Assembly: GCA_905210995.1 (NCBI GenBank)
Contig: CAJLZE010000003.1
Span: 1-56,966, forward strand
DNA from: an uncultured Anaerotruncus sp.
GTDB lineage: Bacteria; Bacillota; Clostridia; Oscillospirales; CAG-272
DNA length: 56,966 nucleotides
Direction of reading: 5' to 3'
A program made the position numbers and the translations under genes. The notes beneath the pieces are model-generated. The model did no database searches, was not told where the DNA came from, and worked only from the letters and a program-made list of their open reading frames with translations. Positions 51,048 through 56,966 of the stretch are shown here, in pieces; position 1 is the stretch's first letter, and the number at the start of each line of letters is the position of its first letter.

Positions 51048-51545
51048 TCACAGCAGCTTTTCGTACATATAAAAATCGATATCATACATCCGGCATTCGC
51101 CGCAAAGCTCAAATCCAAGCTTTTCATAGGTCCTGACCGCCGCGCGGTTACTGCGAGCGGCAAGCAGATGCACGGCGGGGCAGCCATCGTTTTTCAGGCT
51201 CCGCGTTACAGCCGAAATAATATCCGCAGCGTATCCGTGCCCTCGGCGGTCCGGGCGGACCGCAAGACGCGACAATTCAAGAACACCGTCCCCGCGCATC
51301 CGCCAGCCGGCGAGCGCTTCAAGCTCGCTCCTTATGACAGATACACAGCCGACGGTCGTTCCGCCGACTTCCGCAACATACAGTCCGTTTACCGCCAGGT
51401 CGCGTTCGGCATCCCGCCGGAGAGGGTAATATTCGTTCCATGTCGTACCCGCTATGCCGATGCACGAACGGTAAATCGCCGCGATATCGTCTATATCACT
51501 TGCCTTGGCACGGCGCAGTACGATCGCTTCGGCTTCATCCGTCAT
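51048..51545 (-). CDS. GNAT-family N-acetyltransferase
   Basis: 165 residues. IVLRRAKASDIDDIAAIYRS at the N-terminus, LELSRLAVRPDRRGHGYAAD with the acetyl-CoA pyrophosphate loop (RRGHGY), and AVRTYEKLGFELCGE near the end. Acceptor unknown. Start at the ATG at 51545 overlaps the HD gene stop by 11 bp; the longer frame reaching 51620 would overlap much more. Confidence 0.88.
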   Translation of the reverse strand: MTDEAEAIVLRRAKASDIDDIAAIYRSCIGIAGTTWNEYYPLRRDAERDLAVNGLYVAEVGGTTVGCVSVIRSELEALAGWRMRGDGVLELSRLAVRPDRRGHGYAADIISAVTRSLKNDGCPAVHLLAARSNRAAVRTYEKLGFELCGECRMYDIDFYMYEKLL

Positions 51546-52128
51546 AGCGTGCCATGTATTCTGCGATATCCACCTCGCAGGAGCGCATGGCAAGTATCGT
51601 ATCACCGAAAAGCCTGTCAAGCTCCCATCCGAGACGCTCCGCGCCCGTCCGTATCACATCGCGCGAGCATCCGGCGGCAAATTTTTTGTCTTTGAATTTC
51701 TTTTTTAGACTCGACACTTCCATATCCGTTACGCTTTTTGACGGGCGCATGAGCGCTGCCGACCAGATAAGCCCCGTAAGCTCGTCCGCGGCAAAAAGGA
51801 CCTTCTCCATCTCGTGCTCCGGTTCAACGTCGCAGCATATGCCGTAGCCGTGCGAGCAAACAGCGTGTATCATGTCCTCGCCGACACCGCCCGCCGCGAG
51901 CAGCTCGGGTGCCTTTTTGCAATGCTCGTCGGGGTAAAGCTCGAAATCTATGTCGTGCAAAAGCCCCACGATGCCCCAATAATCAGCCTCGTCGCCGTAA
52001 CCGAGCTTTTCGGCATACCAACGCATAACGCCCTCGACCGTCAGCGCATGCTGAATATGAAACAGCTCTTTGTTGTATTTGCGGAGAAGCGCAAACGCCT
52101 CGTCACGGGTTATATTGCTTTTTCTCAT
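51535..52128 (-). CDS. HD-domain hydrolase (HDIG type)
   Basis: 197 residues. Metal-binding motif: H27/H30-region FHIQHALTVEG, LLHDIDFELYPDEHCK with the HD pair near residue 58, AVCSHGYGICC and FAADELTGLI. Proteins of this size are common in Clostridia as uncharacterised phosphohydrolases. First gene of the HD-GNAT-MATE-alpha-galactosidase series. Confidence 0.88.
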   Translation of the reverse strand: MRKSNITRDEAFALLRKYNKELFHIQHALTVEGVMRWYAEKLGYGDEADYWGIVGLLHDIDFELYPDEHCKKAPELLAAGGVGEDMIHAVCSHGYGICCDVEPEHEMEKVLFAADELTGLIWSAALMRPSKSVTDMEVSSLKKKFKDKKFAAGCSRDVIRTGAERLGWELDRLFGDTILAMRSCEVDIAEYMARYDG

Positions 52129-52162
52129 TTTTGAAACCTCGCAATAAAAATATTACCCTAAA

Positions 52163-52191
52163 ATTATAGCACAAGGCAAAGCAAAAAACAA
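52163..52191 (-). promoter_or_regulatory. Promoter of the HD-domain gene
   Basis: Minus strand TTGTTT (52186-52191), 17-bp spacer, TATAAT (52163-52168). Its -35 lies inside the left copy of the 53-bp direct repeat. Confidence 0.65.
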
Positions 52192-52234
52192 GAAAAATAT
52201 CTTGGCGCCGCACAAGCGATCAAGCCGAGGCGGA
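52182..52234 (+). repeat. Left copy of a 53-bp imperfect direct repeat flanking the ABC-ATPase unit
   Basis: The first 22 bases (starting CAAAAAACAAGAAAAATATC) are identical to 54624-54645, and the next 31 match at 22 positions (ending AAGCCGAGGCGGA versus AAGCCGATGCGGA). The stretch 52235-52372 shows no gene. Confidence 0.7.
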
Positions 52235-52372
52235 AGAACGTCCGTCGGAGCCGTAATTTACACAGAGCGTGCGGATGCGCCGCACAAAAAAACGCCGGAA
52301 GGTCTTTTACGGCATTCTGCGGCGGGATTTATAATATAAACCAACGGTTTACCCGAACTTTCCTACGTCCGG

Positions 52373-52401
52373 TTGACAAACGGCGTAAAAGATGCTATAC
52401 T
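52373..52401 (+). promoter_or_regulatory. Promoter of the ABC-ATPase transcript
   Basis: TTGACA (52373-52378), 17-bp spacer, TATACT (52396-52401). The coding region starts 345 bp later, leaving a long leader. Confidence 0.85.
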
Positions 52402-52444
52402 GTTACCGTAATAAAAAGTTCAGCCGAAGGAGGCGATGATCGAG

Positions 52445-52501
52445 ATGAAAACTTATATTTATCGGATGTCGCCCGTATCGCTTTCGGTATGCCGAACGTG
52501 A
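52445..52501 (+). CDS. Leader peptide of the ABC-ATPase gene
   Basis: An 18-codon frame, MKTYIYRMSPVSLSVCRT, preceded by AAGGAGG (52427-52433) at 11 bases; an ATG at 52436 is in frame but too near the ribosome site. It lies just after the promoter. Codons for Y-R-M-S (52460-52471) contain ATCGGATGT, which is complementary to the 5' arm of the next terminator. This is the arrangement of ribosome-controlled attenuators. Confidence 0.65.
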   Translation: MKTYIYRMSPVSLSVCRT

Positions 52502-52548
52502 TCTTTATACTGCCTTTTTTGCACATCCGATCTAGGGTGTGTTTTTTG
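52461..52548 (+). promoter_or_regulatory. Attenuator: antiterminator/terminator pair
   Basis: Terminator: CACATCC (52522-52528), loop GATCTA, GGGTGTG (52535-52541), then TTTTTTG; seven pairs, one of them U-G. Antiterminator: ATCGGATGT (52461-52469) inside the leader peptide is perfectly complementary to ACATCCGAT (52523-52531), so the two structures exclude each other. Ribosome position on the leader peptide would decide which forms. Confidence 0.65.
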
Positions 52549-52590
52549 TTTGCAACAAAATATTTTGCCACGGCAAACATATTCTCTTAT

Positions 52591-52616
52591 GCACCCTTTG
52601 GGTGCTTTTTGTTTTT
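52591..52616 (+). terminator. Second leader terminator
   Basis: GCACCC-TTT-GGGTGC followed by TTTTTGTTTTT. AGGGTG of the first terminator (52534-52539) could pair with CACCCT here (52592-52597), possibly linking the two switches. A further short frame (52690-52746, 18 codons, MMNTNALTTLSKKRKRRD) ends on the start codon of the ATPase gene but has no close ribosome binding site. Confidence 0.65.
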
Positions 52617-52745
52617 CACGAAAAGCCCTCGATATATATCCGGGGTCATGCCCGAAATGCCGAAAGGAGAATTTTAAATTTTAATTTTTATGATGAACAC
52701 GAACGCGCTCACAACACTTTCAAAAAAACGAAAAAGGAGAGACTG

Positions 52746-54548
52746 ATGAAGAGATTAAAAAACAAAATATTATCTATGGAGCCGGACACCGCATCATACA
52801 GTGCCATGTATGAGGGGAGTATGTACGTTGAGGATCCGTCGCACCCGACGATAGATCCTTATGTCGATCACTGTCCGATATATTATAATGAAAACGTCGG
52901 ATTCGAAATAACCGTAACACACAAGCTGGCTCAGGATAAGCCGACGGTGGTGATCGGCATTCCCTGCACAGCACTCGGGATCGCCATTCCCGACAGTTCG
53001 ACCGAGTGCGCCGAGGCGGACTTTTGCCTCCGCGCCTTCAAAAAATATATCGATGAGCTGAACGACGAGCTGTATAACAGAAGCCGTCCCGATGTTGAAA
53101 ACGGCAAGTATTATATCTGCACACCGGGCGGAGAGGTGATACGCCGGAATTCGGCATACTTTGCGATGCGACCGCAAAAGGATTACACTTACGGTCCGGG
53201 TTCAACGGTTTATCTTTTGGCCGACGGTGTCGCCCGTCCGCCCGTTATGTGCCTTTGCATCCGCATTCAGGTCCAACTGCCGAAAAAGAAGCTGCGCCGG
53301 GCATCACGAATGCTGTACAAAGATCTGCCGGATGCGGTCGACCGATTCATTTCGGAGTTCGGCGGCACGGAAACGGCTGCCGCGCTCGCAAAAAAACAAG
53401 CGGCGATTCGTGCATGGCTTAAAAACAGCGACTATTGTGCTTTTGTGGCAAACGGCAGCATCCTCCCGCGCGCCAAAGGGACCGATCTGCCGATGCCGGA
53501 TGCCGTTCCGTTCAGATCCGCGCCCGATGATGAGATCGAGATATTCGGCGTGAAAGGCATGGGCATCAAAAAGGGTGTTACCGTCATCACGGGCGGCGGA
53601 TATTCGGGAAAATCGACCTTGCTCGATGCGATATCCGCAGGCATTTACGACCATGTGACCGGCGACGGCCGCGAGCTTTGCATTACGGACGACAGCGCAG
53701 TTACCATATCCGCCGAAGACGGACGAAGCGTAAAGCACGTCAATATTTCGCCCTTTATCAAGTGGCTGCCCGGCGGTGATACCCGTGATTTCTCTTCCGA
53801 CCATGCCTCCGGCTCGACATCGCAGGCGGCGAACATAATGGAGGCGGTCGAATGCAATGCCAAGCTGTTGCTTATCGATGAGGATAGAAGCGCAACAAAC
53901 TTTATGATACGCGACCGCATGATGAAGGCGCTGATCGAAAAAGAACCGATAACGCCCTTCACAGACCGGGTGAACGAGCTTTATAAGGCACACGGCGTAT
54001 CCACGATACTTGTTATCGGAGGGAGCGGAGAGTATCTTTCCGTCGCCGATAAGGTATACATGATGGAGGACTATCTGATCCGCGATGTTACCGAAAAAGC
54101 AAAAAACATTTGCTGCCCCTATAATACGAATAACGTATTACCCCATCCTGCGGATTGGAAGCAATGCAGAGCTCTTTATTCCGACCGTTTTTCCTCTTAT
54201 CCCGAGGGCAGCGGAACGGAAAGGCTTGAGGTCTCGGAGATGGGATCTATAATCATCGGCGACGAGAATACAGACGTTCGCGGGCTTCACGATATCGTTT
54301 CCCCGCGTCAGCTTGATACGCTCGGATTTATGCTGAGGTATCTGGAGGTGACCAATGCCGACAGAAGGATCGACCTCGATAAAAAAATAAACGAGATGTA
54401 TGAGCGCATCGACGATGAAGGCATCGACTTTCTCTATTCACCCTTCTTTACGACCTGCGAAAGATTCCTCGACCTGCCGCGCAAGCAGGAATTGACGGCG
54501 CTCATAAACCGTATGCGAAAGATCAATATGGTAAAAAGCACACCGTAG
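52746..54548 (+). CDS. ABC-class ATPase of the PF09818 type
   Basis: 600 residues from the ATG at 52746 (AAGGAGA eight bases upstream). N-terminal ~240 residues are particular to the family (GSMYVEDPSHPTIDPYVDHC, VVIGIPCTALGIAIP, SKKLRRASRML-like KKKLRRASRMLYKDLP). The ATPase core has Walker A GGGYSGKST (~282-290), ISPFIKWLPGGDTRDFSSDH ASGSTSQ signature-like region, and Walker B LLLIDEDRSATNFM (~373). No membrane segments, so it is not a transporter. Function unproven; the attenuator upstream suggests induction by translation stress (inference). Confidence 0.85.
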   Translation: MKRLKNKILSMEPDTASYSAMYEGSMYVEDPSHPTIDPYVDHCPIYYNENVGFEITVTHKLAQDKPTVVIGIPCTALGIAIPDSSTECAEADFCLRAFKKYIDELNDELYNRSRPDVENGKYYICTPGGEVIRRNSAYFAMRPQKDYTYGPGSTVYLLADGVARPPVMCLCIRIQVQLPKKKLRRASRMLYKDLPDAVDRFISEFGGTETAAALAKKQAAIRAWLKNSDYCAFVANGSILPRAKGTDLPMPDAVPFRSAPDDEIEIFGVKGMGIKKGVTVITGGGYSGKSTLLDAISAGIYDHVTGDGRELCITDDSAVTISAEDGRSVKHVNISPFIKWLPGGDTRDFSSDHASGSTSQAANIMEAVECNAKLLLIDEDRSATNFMIRDRMMKALIEKEPITPFTDRVNELYKAHGVSTILVIGGSGEYLSVADKVYMMEDYLIRDVTEKAKNICCPYNTNNVLPHPADWKQCRALYSDRFSSYPEGSGTERLEVSEMGSIIIGDENTDVRGLHDIVSPRQLDTLGFMLRYLEVTNADRRIDLDKKINEMYERIDDEGIDFLYSPFFTTCERFLDLPRKQELTALINRMRKINMVKSTP

Positions 54549-54623
54549 ATATGAGCGCGTCGCCGCGACTGTCGGTATAAAATAACAGGAAAGCTCGAAT
54601 CGGATACGATCAGAGATACGGGA

Positions 54624-54676
54624 CAAAAAACAAGAAAAATATCTTAGTACCGCGCGACCAATTAAGCCGATGCGGA
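54624..54676 (+). repeat. Right copy of the 53-bp imperfect direct repeat
   Basis: Matches 52182-52234 at 44 of 53 positions by my count. It lies in the intergenic region after the ABC-ATPase gene, 25 bp before the next promoter. Confidence 0.7.
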
Positions 54677-54700
54677 CGGTTATACTGTCCAACACTGCCC

Positions 54701-54729
54701 TTGCCGATCCTTTAAGATTGTGATATAAT
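54701..54729 (+). promoter_or_regulatory. Promoter of the membrane protein/XRE operon
   Basis: TTGCCG (54701-54706), 17-bp spacer, TATAAT (54724-54729), 34 bp before the first start codon. Confidence 0.65.
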
Positions 54730-54763
54730 ATAATCAAATCATATGAACGCATGGAGGTGTGGC

Positions 54764-55315
54764 ATGAAAAGAAGCTGCATGAGGACCTTTCTTGACATTT
54801 TGTCGGCATCGCTGATAACAATTATCTTGTATATCGGTCTTTACTTCATTTGGGGCACGATTGCCCGGGAATCGCAGAACGAAAAATTGTTTCTTATATT
54901 GCTTTCAGCAATGACAAGCATCGTTTACGCCGTAATTTTGTTCTGCATAACAAAGGTGAGAAAAAGCCGGGGCGAGAAAGAGATGCTTGAAGATTACGGT
55001 GAAGCCGGTGTATATTCGCTGCGCGACGATATACTTATGATGCTGCGGCATGAGCGTATGTGTCTGATCCTGCTTGCCGTAGTGACCTTCGCCTGTCTTG
55101 CGATGAACAAGCTCGATGTTCTCATATTTCACAAAAAAACCTTTTCTGCCGTTACATTTATATTTTTTCCTCTGTGCCTTTTCAGCACCTGTTTCAATGC
55201 CGAAATTATAGGATACATCATCGGCGCAATATTGATAGAGGCAGCATACATCGTCCTTGTTCTCACATACAGAAGAAAAAAATACATTCACTGGAAGCAT
55301 CCGTCGGAGAAATAA
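54764..55315 (+). CDS. Four-helix membrane protein of unknown function
   Basis: 183 residues from the ATG at 54764 (GGAGG seven bases upstream). Helices at about 12-32, 42-62, 95-112 and 120-160 (the last probably two), with a charged loop KVRKSRGEKEMLEDYGEAG between the second and third. No family recognised. One base separates it from an XRE regulator gene, so the pair may form a membrane sensor and regulator (inference). Confidence 0.75.
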   Translation: MKRSCMRTFLDILSASLITIILYIGLYFIWGTIARESQNEKLFLILLSAMTSIVYAVILFCITKVRKSRGEKEMLEDYGEAGVYSLRDDILMMLRHERMCLILLAVVTFACLAMNKLDVLIFHKKTFSAVTFIFFPLCLFSTCFNAEIIGYIIGAILIEAAYIVLVLTYRRKKYIHWKHPSEK

Positions 55316-55316
55316 A

Positions 55317-56360
55317 ATGCAGTTTAGCAGCAAATTGAAAGAGTTAAGAGCCAACGCCGGGCTAACGCAGGAAGAGGTCGCCAAACGCCTGTACGTATCC
55401 TCGCAGACCGTTTCAAAATGGGAACGCGGGCTTCTCACGCCGGACATCAAGCTTCTACCGCGCATAGCAGTGCTTTATCACACATCCATCGACTCGATAT
55501 TCAGCATGGAATCGGTGTGGGACGAGGAACACGAAAAAAAGCTGCGTGAGAAAATAAACCTATTCCACGCAACGGGTAAATATGAGCTTGCCTACGATAC
55601 CATGCTTGACGAAATAGAGCTTCGTCCCGACAAATTCCAGGATTACTGTAACATTATGCTTTATGTTTTGCAGCGAAAAATGTTTGACGAAACACATATC
55701 CGTCGTATGCTACAGCTTGCCGAATACGCAAATGAATACTGCAAATGCGATGATATACGCAATGAGATATGCAGGCTGATGCTTCAGATATGCAGTTTTT
55801 CGGGCAGTGCCGAAATAAGAAAAAAAGCCGTTGGATATTACAAGAAATTACCGCAGCTCAAGCACAGCCGCGAGGTGTATGCCAGGTTTGTAATGGAACC
55901 CGCCGAATATTCCGCTCAGCTCAGGAAAAACATAACATACACGGTCGATCTTGCCGAGTGTGCCATACGCGGACTGATCACCGGAGATATGACTGACGAA
56001 GAAAAACTGTTTTATTTTAAAAAAGCCGCCGCACTGTTTGAAACAATAAACGATGACAGGTATGCAGGCTTTTACGACCTTCCGCTCCTTTGCGACTACT
56101 GCGAAATAGCCCGGTTGCTTTTATCGCTCGGAGATCATGATGAAGCAGATAAATATGTTAAAAAAATTATTTTCATAATACAACGGCAGATTGACCCCGA
56201 AGAAACAGTTTCGCCGCTCATCGGCAATCCAATTCCGGAAGGATACACGCACCCGCTCACAAAATGCAAAATGCTTTTGAAAAACATGCTCTCATCACCG
56301 GCGTTCGCCGAATATCGGGAAAAACTGCAGCACATTGCAGCCGAGATAGACTCGAAGTGA
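55317..56360 (+). CDS. XRE-family transcriptional regulator with helical-repeat C-terminus
   Basis: 347 residues starting MQFSSKLKELRANAG. HTH at ~5-60 (LTQEEVAKRLYVSSQTVSKWERG). The remaining ~280 residues are alpha-helical and TPR-like (LFHATGKYELAYDTMLDEIE, YFKKAAALFETINDDRYAG, LLLSLGDHDEADKYVKKI), as in Rgg/PlcR-type or other clostridial sensors that bind peptides. No cognate small peptide gene is visible. Start chosen for GGAG upstream; a longer frame from 55257 overlaps the previous gene. Confidence 0.87.
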   Translation: MQFSSKLKELRANAGLTQEEVAKRLYVSSQTVSKWERGLLTPDIKLLPRIAVLYHTSIDSIFSMESVWDEEHEKKLREKINLFHATGKYELAYDTMLDEIELRPDKFQDYCNIMLYVLQRKMFDETHIRRMLQLAEYANEYCKCDDIRNEICRLMLQICSFSGSAEIRKKAVGYYKKLPQLKHSREVYARFVMEPAEYSAQLRKNITYTVDLAECAIRGLITGDMTDEEKLFYFKKAAALFETINDDRYAGFYDLPLLCDYCEIARLLLSLGDHDEADKYVKKIIFIIQRQIDPEETVSPLIGNPIPEGYTHPLTKCKMLLKNMLSSPAFAEYREKLQHIAAEIDSK

Positions 56361-56450
56361 TCTGTCGGCAATGATTTTTTGATGTCGTGGAAACTGAAAA
56401 AAATATAAAGGCACGGGCAAAAAACTACCAAATATAATATCAATAAAAGC

Positions 56451-56481
56451 AAAAATGCCGGGATTTCGACCGGCATTTTTT
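56451..56481. terminator. Bidirectional terminator between XRE and cupin genes
   Basis: AAAAATGCCGG-N8-CCGGCATTTTTT. The spacer 56361-56450 shows no gene. Confidence 0.9.
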
Positions 56482-56516
56482 CAGCACTCGGGACTATCCT
56501 AAGCTTTGTCTGTTCG

Positions 56517-56840
56517 TCAGTATGAGACCACGAGCTGCATTTTGAACTTTTCCTCACCGTAAACCGCGTGAGGGATATCCTTGGGCATGATGAGCGTTTC
56601 GCCCGCATTCAGAATGAACACCTCGCCGCCGACGGTGAAGCGCCCGGTGCCGTCAAGCACCGTGACCATCGCGTCGCCCGCCGCAGCGTGCGTCGAGATC
56701 TCCTCGCCCTTGTCGAACGAAAAGAGCGTCATGCTCACCTTGTCGTTCTGAACGAGGGTTTTGCTCACGACCTGTCCCGCCTGATATTCGATCTGATCCG
56801 CCAGAGTGATCTTTTCTTTTTTTGCGATATTCTTGTACAT
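56517..56840 (-). CDS. Small cupin-domain protein
   Basis: 107 residues, a single cupin barrel. Motif 1 is degenerate (GEEISTHAAAGDAMVTVLDG: one His in place of the usual HxH) and motif 2 is GETLIMPKDIPHAVYG with H near 91. Such small cupins (YP_/ QdoI-like families) bind a metal or small ligand; function unknown. AAGGGAGAAAG lies before the ATG. Confidence 0.85.
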   Translation of the reverse strand: MYKNIAKKEKITLADQIEYQAGQVVSKTLVQNDKVSMTLFSFDKGEEISTHAAAGDAMVTVLDGTGRFTVGGEVFILNAGETLIMPKDIPHAVYGEEKFKMQLVVSY

Positions 56841-56863
56841 TTTTCTTTCTCCCTTATGTATGA

Positions 56864-56966
56864 TTATCCCAGGAACAGGAAGTAACCCAGGACAAGAATA
56901 CCGAGTACAATACGGTAGTATCCAAACGGTTTGAAATCATTTTTCTTGATGTAGTTCATCAGGAAT
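56864..56966 (-). CDS. uppP: Undecaprenyl-diphosphate phosphatase, C-terminal fragment
   Basis: Only the last 33-34 codons are in the window (stop TAA at 56864-56866; the gene continues past the right edge). The residues FLMNYIKKNDFKPFGYYRIV and LGILVLGYFLFLG match the C-terminus of UppP/BacA, the membrane enzyme that recycles the undecaprenyl carrier for peptidoglycan synthesis and confers bacitracin tolerance. Confidence 0.8.
   Translation of the reverse strand, partial: FLMNYIKKNDFKPFGYYRIVLGILVLGYFLFLG

Noticed and set aside
52648..52677. Nine-codon frame MPEMPKGEF in the ATPase leader
   Set aside because: No ribosome site and very short; noted only because it lies before the start of the ATPase gene.

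Overview
The window looks like chromosome of a moderately GC-rich, spore-forming member of the Clostridia (Bacillota). The evidence is a SleC-type spore cortex-lytic gene set, a SpoIVFB-like M50 protease, a DUF1836 protein, a BceRSAB-type antibiotic-response module, vegetative promoters of the TTGACA-17-TATAAT kind, AGGAGG ribosome binding sites and U-tailed hairpin terminators. I see no phage, insertion sequence, CRISPR array or rRNA.

Layout. 1-9.7 kb is mostly housekeeping: a CDP-alcohol phosphatidyltransferase, tRNA-Leu(CAA), a cortex-lytic cluster in which the usual SleC domains are split over separate genes, a ClpC-type ATPase, NADP-glutamate dehydrogenase, queA and dapA. 9.7-17.3 kb (minus strand) runs from DUF1836 and an NfeD-like protein to a flotillin. 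Between the last two sit four secreted proteins (one interrupted by a stop codon) that share a near-identical C-terminal sortase-type tail (SPETG/SPVTG) but carry different ectodomains. 17.4-28.9 kb holds a HAD hydrolase, the M50 protease, a potABCD-liaF-like operon behind a leader with a terminator hairpin, and a bceRS/bceAB-like module ending in an unlisted 56-residue membrane protein.

29-47.4 kb is the most distinctive part. A LacI-family regulator lies at the 3' end of a minus-strand series of 13 genes covering about 15.5 kb (solute-binding lipoprotein, two metallo-beta-lactamase-fold proteins, two GH-like barrel proteins, two surface CBM9 proteins, FGGY kinase, fucose-isomerase-like enzyme, TIM-like isomerase, SIS isomerase, YjbQ-family protein, TalC/FSA-type aldolase). 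A divergent ceramidase-domain gene lies at its 5' end. A TTTCGAAA-centred palindrome occurs at the promoter of the regulator gene, downstream of the promoter of the big operon and upstream of the ceramidase-like gene, which suggests one regulon. The substrate is not obvious; this is my main candidate for an undescribed catabolic system.

47.4-57 kb has an alpha-galactosidase, MATE transporter, GNAT and HD-domain genes (one minus-strand operon), then an ABC-class ATPase (PF09818 type) behind a leader peptide and two terminator hairpins, apparently a translation-responsive attenuator, flanked by a 53-bp imperfect direct repeat. The end holds a membrane protein/XRE regulator pair, a cupin and the 3' end of uppP.
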